The position numbers were made by a program, and so were the translations under genes. A DNA stretch of 64,000 nucleotides, taken from NCBI RefSeq assembly GCF_001974875.1, contig NZ_MTQD01000006.1, forward strand, positions 62,001 through 126,000. The letters run 5' to 3'. This stretch comes from Pseudoalteromonas sp. EB27. Its GTDB lineage: Bacteria; Pseudomonadota; Gammaproteobacteria; Enterobacterales; Alteromonadaceae. Position 1 is the first letter of the stretch. Each line of letters opens with the position of its first letter. The notes below the pieces were generated by a model. The model was not told where the DNA came from, searched no databases, and saw nothing but the letters and a program-made list of their open reading frames with translations. Below, in pieces: positions 45,420 through 54,685 of the stretch.

Positions 45420-45441
45420 AAATGGCCTGTAAAGGCCATTT
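45420..45441 (+). terminator. Weak terminator after the MMPL gene
   Basis: AAATGGCC (45420-45427) pairs with GGCCATTT (45434-45441) around TGTAAA. Only a short AT stretch follows. Confidence 0.55.
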
Positions 45442-45608
45442 ATATCTACAATTTGTGAATAGATGACCAAATAGCTGAAATGCTTAAAATGTTTTCATCG
45501 AAAAGGCTGTTTATTAGCTGTAAAAGGGTTAGAATTTAATTGACTCCACGCTAATGAATAGCTGTACAAATTCCTGCTCCTGAGCAGTAATAGATTAAGG
45601 AACATACA

Positions 45609-48600
45609 ATGACACGAAATGAAGGCCAAGCCTCGGTTATCCTAGATAATGTCTGTAAGCTGATCCAGAAAAAAGTTCGCGCTGATAATGTGTTACTCGT
45701 TGAGAAATTCGCCAAAGCCTTGTACAGCAATATGTCTAAAGAGGATTTGGCAAACCGCAACGATAGTGACCTATATGGCGCAGCATTAAGCCTTTGGAAC
45801 TCGCTAGAAAAAAATACTACCGACGACGCTGTTATTCGCGTTTTCAACCCTGAAGTGGCAAAAGATGGCTGGCAGTCATCGCATACAATTGTAGAAATTA
45901 TTACTAAAGACATGCCGTTTTTAGTTGATTCTGTTCGTATGGCCATGACACGTGAAAATATCGCCTCTCACTTATTACTTCACTGCCCATTAAAAATTAA
46001 GCGCGATGAAAACGCTAAAATTTCTGGTTTATCAAATTTAAAAGCAGAACAAGAATCTTCTTCTACTAAAACAGTATTCTTTATTGAAATCGACCGTCAA
46101 ACAGATTCTTCTGTGATTGAGTCTTTCAAAAAAGAGTTAGAATCAGTTCTTGTCGATGTGTCGGTTGCCGTTGATGATTGGCAGCCAATCCGTAAAAAAT
46201 TGATGGCAGTAACTAAAGAGTTACCTAAGCGTCATCATAATAAAACGAAAGAAGAAGTTTCAGAAACAACTGAGTTTTTAGATTGGTTAGCTAAAGATAA
46301 CTTTACCCTAATGGGTTATCGTGAATATGAGCTAAGCCCAGTTCAAGGTGATTATCAATTAAAAGGTAAAATGGAATCAAGCCTTGGCTTGATGAAAAAC
46401 TCTACTGAAGAACACACACGATTATTATCAGAATTACCAGAGGTTGCTCGCCAAGAAGCACGTAGTAGCAACCTACTGATCCTAACAAAAACTAACTCTG
46501 TTTCTCGCGTTCACCGTCCAGCCTACATTGATTATGTAGGTATTAAGCGTTTTGACGACGAAGGCAATGTAATTGGTGAAGACCGCTTTATTGGTTTGTT
46601 CTCATCAAGCTTTTACAATAACAGTGCTACTGATGTGCCAGTATTAAAAAGTAAAATTAATCGCATCATGGAAATGTGTGATTTTGCTAAAGGCACGCAT
46701 GCTTACAAAGCTGTTTTAAATATTTTAGAAACCTACCCACGTGATGAGCTTGTTCAAGCGCGCGAAAGTGAGCTACTTGAAGTTGCTATGGGTGTGTTAC
46801 AAGTACAAGAGCGCGATATGTGTCGCTTATTTGTACGTAAAGATGCGTATGGTCGCTTCTTATCTTGCATGGTTTATGTACCTCGCGAGCGCTATAACAC
46901 GGCACTTCGTCGTGAAACGCAAGATATATTAGCCAATGCATTTAATTCTGACGATAAAGTCGAATTTACTACTTATTTCTCTGAGTCAACACTTGCGCGT
47001 ACTCATTACACCGTTCGTGTGACCGACAACAAGATCGAATATAACGTGAAAGATATCGAAAACAATTTAGTAGAAGCTGCACGTACGTGGGAAGATAAAC
47101 TTCAATCTGCACTTTTAGAATCTGCGGGCGAAGCACGTGGTAACGATTTAAATCGTAAATACTGTAATGCGTTTGCACGCTCATACAAAGATGAAGTGCT
47201 TCCAAGTGCCGCGGTTGTTGATATCGAAAAGTTAGAATTACTTAGTGATGAAAACAAACTAGAAATGCTTTTCTACCGTCCACAAGAAGAAGCTAATAGC
47301 AATATTGTACGATTAAGCTTATTTCATAAAGACGAACCAATTCACTTATCTGATGTTATGCCAATGCTTGAAAACTTTGGTCTGCGCGTTGTTGGCGAAA
47401 CGCCGTATTCAGTTAAAACAAGCGATGGTCGTATTAATTGGATCATGGACTTCTCGATGCTTATTGATAGCAAAGGGATGGCTGATTTTGATAAGATTTC
47501 AGCACGTTTTCGCGCTGCATTAACAAATGTTTGGGGCAACCGCCTTGAAAACGATGGTTTTAACCGTTTAGTGTTAATGGGTGGCCTAACTGGCCGAGAA
47601 GCCTCTATTTTACGTGCTTACGCTAAGTATATGCGTCAAATCGGTGTTACGTTCTCTCAGACTTACATTGAAAGCACATTTGCTAACTATCCAAATATTG
47701 CTGCGCAAATTGTTAATTTATTTGCTAAAAAGTTCTCAATTAAGAGCCCAGCAAGTGCCAAAACACTTGAGAAGCTAAGCACACAAATCTATTTAGAGCT
47801 TGAAAATGTAGCAAACCTAGATGACGACCGTATTATTCGTTTATACGTCGATATGATTGTTGCAACGCTTCGTACTAACTATTTCCAAAAAGATGATGCA
47901 GGTCAGTTTAAGTCGTATGTATCATTTAAAATACAACCAAGCTTAATTCCTGATGTACCGCTTCCTCTTCCAGCGTTTGAGATTTTTGTTTATTCTCCGC
48001 GCGTAGAAGGTGTGCATTTACGTTACGGTAAAGTAGCGCGTGGTGGCTTGCGTTGGTCTGACCGTCGTGAAGACTTCCGTACTGAAGTTCTTGGCTTAGT
48101 TAAAGCGCAACAAGTTAAAAATACAGTAATTGTACCTGTTGGTTCTAAAGGTGGCTTTGTATGTAAACAATTACCAAGTGAGCGTGAAGCGTTTATTAAA
48201 GAAGGCCAAGAGTGTTATAAAATCTTTATCCGTGGTCTTTTGGATATTACAGATAACATTGAACGCGGTGAAATAGTGCCAGCTCGCGATGTTGTTCGCC
48301 ACGATGAAGATGATGCTTACTTAGTGGTTGCAGCCGATAAAGGAACTGCTACTTTCTCTGATATCGCAAATGGCATAGCTAATGAATACAATTTCTGGCT
48401 TGGCGATGCATTTGCATCAGGTGGCTCGGTTGGTTACGATCACAAGAAAATGGGTATTACAGCTAAAGGCGCATGGGAGTCAGTTAAACGACATTTCCGT
48501 GAAATGGACATTGACTGTCAAACGACTGACTTTACAGTGGTAGCTATTGGCGACATGGCGGGTGACGTATTTGGTAATGGCATGTTGTTATCTAAGCATA

Positions 48601-50450
48601 TTCGTTTACAAGTTGCCTTTAACCATATGCACATTTTTGTTGATCCGAACCCAGACGCTGCTACTTCTTATCCAGAGCGCGAACGTTTATTTAACATGCC
48701 GCGTTCATCGTGGGAAGACTACAACAAAGAGTTAATTTCTGCCGGTGGTGGTGTTTTCTCTCGTGCTGCTAAATCAATTACGCTTAGCCCAGAAATGAAA
48801 AAAATGTTGGGCACTAAAAAAGCAAGTATGACCCCAAATGAGTTAATGAAAGCTTCATTGATGATGGAGTTCGATTTACTGTGGAATGGCGGTATTGGTA
48901 CATACATTAAAAACTCTAAAGAAACTGATGCAGATGTAGGGGATCGTGCAAACGATGCACTACGTATCAATGGTAGAGATTTAGGCGCTAAAATAATTGG
49001 TGAGGGCGGTAACTTAGGGGCAACTCAATTAGGTCGTGTTGAATTTGCAGCTAAGGGTGGTCGTGTTAATACAGACTTTATTGATAACGTAGGGGGCGTT
49101 GCTTGTTCAGATAACGAAGTTAACATTAAGATTTTACTTAATGGCTTGGTTGCTGAAGGTGACTTAACACGTAAACAACGTGATGAGCTACTTTATTCAA
49201 TGACAGACGAGGTATCTGAGTTAGTATTAAAAGATTGTTATCGTCAAACACATACTATTTCAATTACGCAGTCTAAAGGTACTTCAACGCTTAAAGAAAA
49301 GATTCGCTTTATTCATGCACTTGAAAAAGATGGCAAGTTAAACCGTGCTATTGAGTTCATTCCAAGTGATGAAGAATTGGCAGAACGTGCAGCCGCTGGT
49401 AAAGACTTAACTCGTCCTGAGCTTTCAGTGCTAGTGTCTTACGCAAAAATGGTATTAAAAGAGTCTTTGGTAAGTGATGAAATTACTGAAAACCCTTACT
49501 ATCGCCAATTGCTTGTGAAGTCATTCCCACGTCCTCTACGTGAGAAGTTTAACGATGCGATGAACAACCATCCACTTCGTAAAGAAATTATTGCAACTAA
49601 ACTTGCTAACAGTATCGTTAATGATATGGGTTTAAACTTCATGGTACGTATGCATGAAGAAACCGGTGCAAACGAAGCTGAAATTGCAATGTGTTACTCA
49701 ATTGCTAGCGAAATATTTGAAATGCGTGATACATGGTCTTCTATCAGCGCACTGGATAATAAAATACCAGCAGCGGTACAAACTGAAATGCTTTACCAAC
49801 TTCGTCGTACTGTTCGCCGTACTACGCGTTGGTTCTTACGCCATCGTAATAAGTCACAAACGATTGAACAAGGAATTGAATTCTTTGCGCCAACATTTAA
49901 AGATTTAAGTGATAACTTAAATACCTACATGATTGAAAAAGAAAATGACCGCATTGTAATTGAAGCCAATAAGTTAATTGATGCCGGCGTTCCTGCAGAT
50001 ATAGCTAAGCGTATTGTTTCATTATCAAGCTTATTCTCTGTGATGGATTTAGCTGAAGTTGCTAATAATTCAGGTAAGAGTATTTCGATGGTATCGAATA
50101 CTTACTTTAAACTAGGCGCAAGAATGGGTCTGCATTGGTTCTTAGAGCAAATAACTAAGCAACCAGTAGCAAATCATTGGCAAGCACTTGCTCGTTCATC
50201 TTACCGTGAGGAGCTTGATTGGCAGCAACGTACGTTATCTGAAGTGGTTTTAAATAGCTTTGAAGGTGATGAGAGTGATGTTGATAGTCAAATAGATCAG
50301 TGGATGGATAGCCAAGATTTATTACTTCAACGTTGGAAACAAATGCTGGCTGAGTTTAAAACATCACAAAGCCACGACTTTGCAAAGTTCTCAGTTGCAC
50401 TTCGTGAACTTATGTTATTAAGTCACAACTGTGATACATCAGGAAAATAA
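45609..50450 (+). CDS. gdhB: NAD-dependent glutamate dehydrogenase, large (180-kDa) class
   Basis: The 1613-residue protein matches the large NAD-GDH class: N-terminal regulatory (ACT-like) region (KDMPFLVDSVRMAMTRENI), catalytic region with RYGKVARGGLRWSDRREDFR, KNTVIVPVGSKGGFVCK, AIGDMAGDVFGNGMLLSKH and IIGEGGNLGATQLGRVEFA, then a helical C-terminal domain. It deaminates glutamate to 2-oxoglutarate, serving amino-acid catabolism. Full length for the class (about 1610). It is monocistronic: a 208-base gap precedes it, and a terminator follows at 50511. The symbol follows Pseudomonas usage. Confidence 0.95.
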   Translation: MTRNEGQASVILDNVCKLIQKKVRADNVLLVEKFAKALYSNMSKEDLANRNDSDLYGAALSLWNSLEKNTTDDAVIRVFNPEVAKDGWQSSHTIVEIITKDMPFLVDSVRMAMTRENIASHLLLHCPLKIKRDENAKISGLSNLKAEQESSSTKTVFFIEIDRQTDSSVIESFKKELESVLVDVSVAVDDWQPIRKKLMAVTKELPKRHHNKTKEEVSETTEFLDWLAKDNFTLMGYREYELSPVQGDYQLKGKMESSLGLMKNSTEEHTRLLSELPEVARQEARSSNLLILTKTNSVSRVHRPAYIDYVGIKRFDDEGNVIGEDRFIGLFSSSFYNNSATDVPVLKSKINRIMEMCDFAKGTHAYKAVLNILETYPRDELVQARESELLEVAMGVLQVQERDMCRLFVRKDAYGRFLSCMVYVPRERYNTALRRETQDILANAFNSDDKVEFTTYFSESTLARTHYTVRVTDNKIEYNVKDIENNLVEAARTWEDKLQSALLESAGEARGNDLNRKYCNAFARSYKDEVLPSAAVVDIEKLELLSDENKLEMLFYRPQEEANSNIVRLSLFHKDEPIHLSDVMPMLENFGLRVVGETPYSVKTSDGRINWIMDFSMLIDSKGMADFDKISARFRAALTNVWGNRLENDGFNRLVLMGGLTGREASILRAYAKYMRQIGVTFSQTYIESTFANYPNIAAQIVNLFAKKFSIKSPASAKTLEKLSTQIYLELENVANLDDDRIIRLYVDMIVATLRTNYFQKDDAGQFKSYVSFKIQPSLIPDVPLPLPAFEIFVYSPRVEGVHLRYGKVARGGLRWSDRREDFRTEVLGLVKAQQVKNTVIVPVGSKGGFVCKQLPSEREAFIKEGQECYKIFIRGLLDITDNIERGEIVPARDVVRHDEDDAYLVVAADKGTATFSDIANGIANEYNFWLGDAFASGGSVGYDHKKMGITAKGAWESVKRHFREMDIDCQTTDFTVVAIGDMAGDVFGNGMLLSKHIRLQVAFNHMHIFVDPNPDAATSYPERERLFNMPRSSWEDYNKELISAGGGVFSRAAKSITLSPEMKKMLGTKKASMTPNELMKASLMMEFDLLWNGGIGTYIKNSKETDADVGDRANDALRINGRDLGAKIIGEGGNLGATQLGRVEFAAKGGRVNTDFIDNVGGVACSDNEVNIKILLNGLVAEGDLTRKQRDELLYSMTDEVSELVLKDCYRQTHTISITQSKGTSTLKEKIRFIHALEKDGKLNRAIEFIPSDEELAERAAAGKDLTRPELSVLVSYAKMVLKESLVSDEITENPYYRQLLVKSFPRPLREKFNDAMNNHPLRKEIIATKLANSIVNDMGLNFMVRMHEETGANEAEIAMCYSIASEIFEMRDTWSSISALDNKIPAAVQTEMLYQLRRTVRRTTRWFLRHRNKSQTIEQGIEFFAPTFKDLSDNLNTYMIEKENDRIVIEANKLIDAGVPADIAKRIVSLSSLFSVMDLAEVANNSGKSISMVSNTYFKLGARMGLHWFLEQITKQPVANHWQALARSSYREELDWQQRTLSEVVLNSFEGDESDVDSQIDQWMDSQDLLLQRWKQMLAEFKTSQSHDFAKFSVALRELMLLSHNCDTSGK

Positions 50451-50510
50451 TTTAGCTTTAATCTATTATTTGTTTAGTAAATAAATAACTGATTGTTAAA
50501 TTTGTTATAC

Positions 50511-50541
50511 AATACCTCTGCCTTGTCTGAGGTATTTTTTT
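50511..50541 (+). terminator. Intrinsic terminator 30 bases upstream of pyrD
   Basis: AATACCTC (50511-50518) pairs with GAGGTATT (50529-50536), followed by a run of T bases to 50541. It ends the glutamate dehydrogenase transcript but also sits only 30 bases before the pyrD ATG. CCTCT in its left arm could alternatively pair with the pyrD ribosome site AGAGG. Confidence 0.85.
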
Positions 50542-50570
50542 GTCTGAAATTTAAAAAGAGGATTATATTG

Positions 50571-51581
50571 ATGTTTTATGATTTAGCTCGCCGTTTTATG
50601 TTTACCCGTGATGCGGAGTGGGCGCATGAGTTTGCACTTAATAATCTTCGTCGTTTTGCTAATACGCCTCTAAATCTAGCTTGGTCACAAAGTGTTTCAG
50701 ATAAACCCGTAAACTTTTTAGGTCTTGAATTTAAAAATCCAGTAGGGCTTGCTGCTGGTCTTGATAAAAATGCAGAATGTATTGATGCTTTTAGCCAAAT
50801 GGGATTTGGTTTTATCGAAGTAGGCACAGTTACGCCTCGTCCTCAGGAGGGCAATGAGAAACCGCGTATTTTTAGATTACCAGAATCAAACGCTATTATT
50901 AACCGTATGGGTTTTAATAACAAAGGCGTTGATAATTTAGTCAAAAATGTAAAAGCAGCAAAGTACAGTGGCATACTCGGTATCAATATTGGTAAAAATA
51001 AAGATACACCTAATGAGCAAGGTAAAGATGACTACATTCATTGTATGCGTAAAGTATTTGAGCATGCTTCATACATTACGGTAAATATTTCATCCCCAAA
51101 TACCCCAGGACTTCGTGATTTACAATATGGTGCTGCACTTGATGACTTATTGCAAAGTCTTAAAAATGAACAGTTAGATTTAATTGCAAAGCATAGTAAG
51201 CAAGTACCTATGCTTGTAAAAATTGCACCGGATCTCGATCAAATACAAATAGAGCAAGTAAGTGAGTCACTTTTAAATAATAAAATTGATGGTGTAATTG
51301 CTACAAATACAACGCTTGAACGGGCTGCAGTCATGGGGCAGCAATATGCAGAAGAGGCGGGCGGTTTATCAGGTTACCCTGTTAGAATGCGCTCTACAGA
51401 GGTGGTAAGTGAACTAAAGCGCTTAACAAAAGGTAACTTACCAATCATCGGAGTTGGCGGTATTGATGATGCTTCATCTGCAAAAGAAAAGTTAGATGCA
51501 GGCGCAAATTTAGTTCAGGTTTATACTGGGTTCATCTACAAAGGTCCACAATTGGTAAAGTCGATCGTTAACGGCTTATAA
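50571..51581 (+). CDS. pyrD: Dihydroorotate dehydrogenase (quinone), class 2
   Basis: The start is ATG 50571 after GAGG (336 residues, the exact length of Escherichia coli PyrD); an upstream frame to 50493 would run through the terminator. Features: membrane-facing N-terminal helices ([20 protein letters not shown]), FMN-binding [19 protein letters not shown], the catalytic Ser in [14 protein letters not shown], and [20 protein letters not shown]. It passes electrons from dihydroorotate to quinone in pyrimidine synthesis. Gene order pyrD-zapC-rlmKL-uup is conserved. Confidence 0.97.
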   Translation: MFYDLARRFMFTRDAEWAHEFALNNLRRFANTPLNLAWSQSVSDKPVNFLGLEFKNPVGLAAGLDKNAECIDAFSQMGFGFIEVGTVTPRPQEGNEKPRIFRLPESNAIINRMGFNNKGVDNLVKNVKAAKYSGILGINIGKNKDTPNEQGKDDYIHCMRKVFEHASYITVNISSPNTPGLRDLQYGAALDDLLQSLKNEQLDLIAKHSKQVPMLVKIAPDLDQIQIEQVSESLLNNKIDGVIATNTTLERAAVMGQQYAEEAGGLSGYPVRMRSTEVVSELKRLTKGNLPIIGVGGIDDASSAKEKLDAGANLVQVYTGFIYKGPQLVKSIVNGL

Positions 51582-51698
51582 GGATCAGTTATCTAAGCTT
51601 TTGATCGTTCGATAAATGTTCTAAGCAAACATTTTAAAAGTGGTCAAAAGTAGTTATACTGTGAGCAATAATTATTCAACATGCCCAAGGAGGAGTAA

Positions 51699-52229
51699 AT
51701 GTTACAAGCATCAAAGCAATGGCAGTGGATTGCTTGTCCTGATAAAAACCGTTTGTTACTTGATTTAAATGACGACATGCAATTATGTACGCCTTACAAA
51801 TTAAGACAACTCACCGATTCTGTTTTTAAAAATCCACGTTTTAGCCTAGAAGATGCTGCATTTTATGAGCAAGTTTATAATTATCTAGATGGATTTGAAT
51901 TGTGGTCTGCGGCTCAAATTTGTCAAATATCATTAAATGCGACTGCTGTTAAATACCACTTAAAACCCGTTTTAGCAAAAAGTTGGTTTTTTGAAGAGTA
52001 CACAGGTACAGAGCCAAGTGTAGAGGCAATAGTTAAATTAACATCTAAAGCGCAGTCAGGTGATTTTTTAATTGTAGAGCATTGTCCTGATGCATCTATT
52101 TGTTTGAATTTAAGTGAAACCTTTAAATTAGACGAAAACTTGTCTTTAGCGCAATTTGAAGTAATCCGTATTCTTAATAATCGAGTACACCCCATCCTAA
52201 ATCAGCAATATCAAAGTCAAACCGCCTAA
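51699..52229 (+). CDS. zapC: Cell division protein ZapC
   Basis: The 176-residue protein resembles ZapC: KQWQWIACPDKNRLLLDLND, FSLEDAAFYEQVYNYLD and NATAVKYHLKPVLAKSWFFE. It lies between pyrD and rlmKL, as in Escherichia coli. ZapC stabilises FtsZ bundles at the division ring. The ATG has an unusually strong ribosome site (AAGGAGGAG). A possible -10 box TATACT lies at 51655-51660 with a poor -35. Confidence 0.92.
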   Translation: MLQASKQWQWIACPDKNRLLLDLNDDMQLCTPYKLRQLTDSVFKNPRFSLEDAAFYEQVYNYLDGFELWSAAQICQISLNATAVKYHLKPVLAKSWFFEEYTGTEPSVEAIVKLTSKAQSGDFLIVEHCPDASICLNLSETFKLDENLSLAQFEVIRILNNRVHPILNQQYQSQTA

Positions 52230-52320
52230 CCAAATTTAAGTCTTAAGCGTGTCTTTATGGCGTGTTTGTCGCCCAACCTATGTTATAATCCTGCGCAATT
52301 AGCTATTAAGGGTTATTACT

Positions 52321-54438
52321 TTGCAATTTATCGCACTTACTTCTATCGGAATCGAAAATTTATTGGTTGATGAACTAACAGAACTTGGCGCAACCGTGTC
52401 TAAGCAAACTGTTGGTTCTGTTCGTTTTGAGGCTGACTCATTACTGGCGCAAAAGGTTTGTTTATCAACTCGTTTTGCAACGCGTGTGCTTATGCTTATT
52501 GAAGAAAAAGAAGGCGTAGATGACAAAAATAGCCTGTATAATTTTGCGCGCTCGCAACCTTGGCAAGAATGGTTTGGACCTACGCAAACATTCGCTGTTG
52601 ACTTCAACGGTACCAATGACTCATTAAAAAACACGCAATTTTCGGGTCTTGTGATCAAAGATGCGATTGTTGATTATTTTAATGATTTATACGAGCAACG
52701 CCCGAACGTTGATAAGCAAGATGCTAATGTGCGCGTGGTTGCACGATTAAATCGTTACGGCGTATCGATGTATATTGACTATTCAGGTCCTCGTTTGTCA
52801 GAACGTGGTTACCGCCAAGGCCAAGGTAAAGCGCCAATTAAAGAGCATTTAGCTGCTGCATTAATTAAGCGAAGTGGCTGGCTTGAAAATGTAAAACAGC
52901 CTTTATTCGATCCATGTTGTGGTGCGGGTACTATTTTGATAGAAGCTGCGGGTATGGCGCGAAACGAAGCGCCAGGATTATTCCGTGAAGGTTTTGCTTT
53001 TGAGCGTTTACCAAGTTTTAGAGCCGCTAAGTTTAAAGAGCTTAAAGAAGAGTTACTCGCTAATATTACCGATCCTAAACTGTGGTTAATTGGCCACGAT
53101 TACGATGAACAAGTATTAAGTAAAGCAATTGATAATGCTAAACGAGCCGAGCTTGACGACGTGATTAAGTTTAAGCAAAGTGATGCAACTAAACTTACAG
53201 CTGTTGCAAAATTACCGGGTGTTGTAATTTCAAACTTACCATATGGTGAGCGTATTGGCTCTATGGCTGAGCTTGTTGATTTACACCGTAATTTAGGCGT
53301 TGGCTTTAAAAAGCACTTTAATCACTGGAAACTTGCCTTACTTGGTATGGACGAGAGCTTATTTAAACTTTTAAAACTTGTGCGCCTTAAGCGTTATAAA
53401 TTTAAGAATGGCCCGCTTGATGTAGAACTTAACTTATATCAATTAGATGATAAGCAAGTCAGTTTGACCACAGATGATAAAAAAGCACTTAATTTTGAAG
53501 GCTCAACGTCATTTGCAAATCGATTGAAAAAGAATAAGCAAGGCTTAAAAAACTGGCTTAAACAAAATAAAATAGATGCTTATCGCGTCTATGAAGCGGA
53601 TATCCCTGAATACAATGTTGCTGTAGATATTTATGGGGACTCTGCTGTAATTTTTGAATATGCAGCGCCTAAAGAAATTGATGAAAAAACATCAGAAAAG
53701 CGTCTGCAAGACGTAATAAGTTTAACGGCTCAACAGCTTGAAATTTCACCTGAAAACATTGCTGTAAAAGTACGTAAAAAGCAGAAGGGCGAAGATCAAT
53801 ACACCGCTATGTCTAAACAAAACCGTACTATGGTTGTTGAAGAGTTCGGTGCTAAGTTTAAAGTTAATTTATTTGACTACTTAGACACAGGCTTGTTTTT
53901 AGACCACCGCTTAATGCGTCGTTATATTCAGGAAAATGCTAAAGATAAACGTTTCTTAAATCTTTTTTCATATACAGGTACAGCTTCTGTACATGCTGCT
54001 CTTGGTGGTGCTAAAGCCATTACTACAGTTGATTTATCAAAGACCTACTTAAAATGGGGCCAAGATAACTTTGATTTAAATGGTATTAGTAATACACGAT
54101 ACCGCTTTGAACAAGCAGATTGTTTAAAATGGTTAGAGCACGCAACAGCGCAATACGATTTGATATTTTTAGATCCTCCAACGTTTTCAAACTCAAAACG
54201 TATGAAAGATGCATTTGATGTTCAGAGCGATCATATTAAATTATTAACGTGGGTAAAAAAGATTTTAAGCCCATCGGGTACGTTGATTTTCTCTAATAAC
54301 AAACGTGGCTTTGTTATAGATGAAGTTGGTCTGATTGGTTTAGGTTTAAAAGCCGTTAATATTTCAGATAAAACGTTATCACCAGACTTTAAACGTAATA
54401 AAAAAATCCATAATAGCTGGCTAATCACACATGGCTAA
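52321..54438 (+). CDS. rlmL: Bifunctional 23S rRNA methyltransferase RlmKL, TTG start
   Basis: The 705-residue protein has an N-terminal THUMP domain plus the RlmL methyltransferase (m2G2445; FDPCCGAGTILIEAAGMARN, VVISNLPYGERIG) and a C-terminal RlmK domain (m7G2069; DTGLFLDHRLMRRYIQ, FLNLFSYTGTASVHAALGG, DLIFLDPPTFSNSKRM). The start is TTG 52321, eight bases after AAGGG; no in-frame ATG fits the family N-terminus. It overlaps the next gene by eight bases. Confidence 0.95.
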   Translation: MQFIALTSIGIENLLVDELTELGATVSKQTVGSVRFEADSLLAQKVCLSTRFATRVLMLIEEKEGVDDKNSLYNFARSQPWQEWFGPTQTFAVDFNGTNDSLKNTQFSGLVIKDAIVDYFNDLYEQRPNVDKQDANVRVVARLNRYGVSMYIDYSGPRLSERGYRQGQGKAPIKEHLAAALIKRSGWLENVKQPLFDPCCGAGTILIEAAGMARNEAPGLFREGFAFERLPSFRAAKFKELKEELLANITDPKLWLIGHDYDEQVLSKAIDNAKRAELDDVIKFKQSDATKLTAVAKLPGVVISNLPYGERIGSMAELVDLHRNLGVGFKKHFNHWKLALLGMDESLFKLLKLVRLKRYKFKNGPLDVELNLYQLDDKQVSLTTDDKKALNFEGSTSFANRLKKNKQGLKNWLKQNKIDAYRVYEADIPEYNVAVDIYGDSAVIFEYAAPKEIDEKTSEKRLQDVISLTAQQLEISPENIAVKVRKKQKGEDQYTAMSKQNRTMVVEEFGAKFKVNLFDYLDTGLFLDHRLMRRYIQENAKDKRFLNLFSYTGTASVHAALGGAKAITTVDLSKTYLKWGQDNFDLNGISNTRYRFEQADCLKWLEHATAQYDLIFLDPPTFSNSKRMKDAFDVQSDHIKLLTWVKKILSPSGTLIFSNNKRGFVIDEVGLIGLGLKAVNISDKTLSPDFKRNKKIHNSWLITHG

Positions 54439-54670
54439 TTGGGTTTTATACCACACTGATGGTTGCCACTTGTGCGAGCAAGCTGAGCAACTTATCACTG
54501 AGGTACTTTGTGATACTAGCGAGTTATTACTAATCGATATTATGACTGATGAGCAGCTTATAGCTGAGTATCAAATTACTATTCCTGTATTAAAAAGTGA
54601 AAAAGGCGAGCAATTATTTTGGCCTTTTACTTTAAACTCTGTGCGCGAATTTTTAGCACAAGCAGAATAA
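54431..54670 (+). CDS. Glutaredoxin family (DUF836-like) small protein
   Basis: The 79-residue protein has a thioredoxin fold with CHLC at residues 12-15 (YHTDGCHLCEQAEQLI), a cis-proline in YQITIPVLKSEKG, and LFWPFTLNSVREFLAQ at the C-terminus. It may act as a small thiol-disulfide carrier. Its ATG lies inside the end of rlmKL (8-base overlap) and 15 bases before uup, suggesting cotranscription with both. Confidence 0.88.
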   Translation: MANWVLYHTDGCHLCEQAEQLITEVLCDTSELLLIDIMTDEQLIAEYQITIPVLKSEKGEQLFWPFTLNSVREFLAQAE

Positions 54671-54685
54671 GAGCAAATAAGAACT

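Noticed and set aside
45551-45946. Reverse-strand frame across the start of the glutamate dehydrogenase gene
   Set aside because: No homology features and overlaps a well-supported gene.
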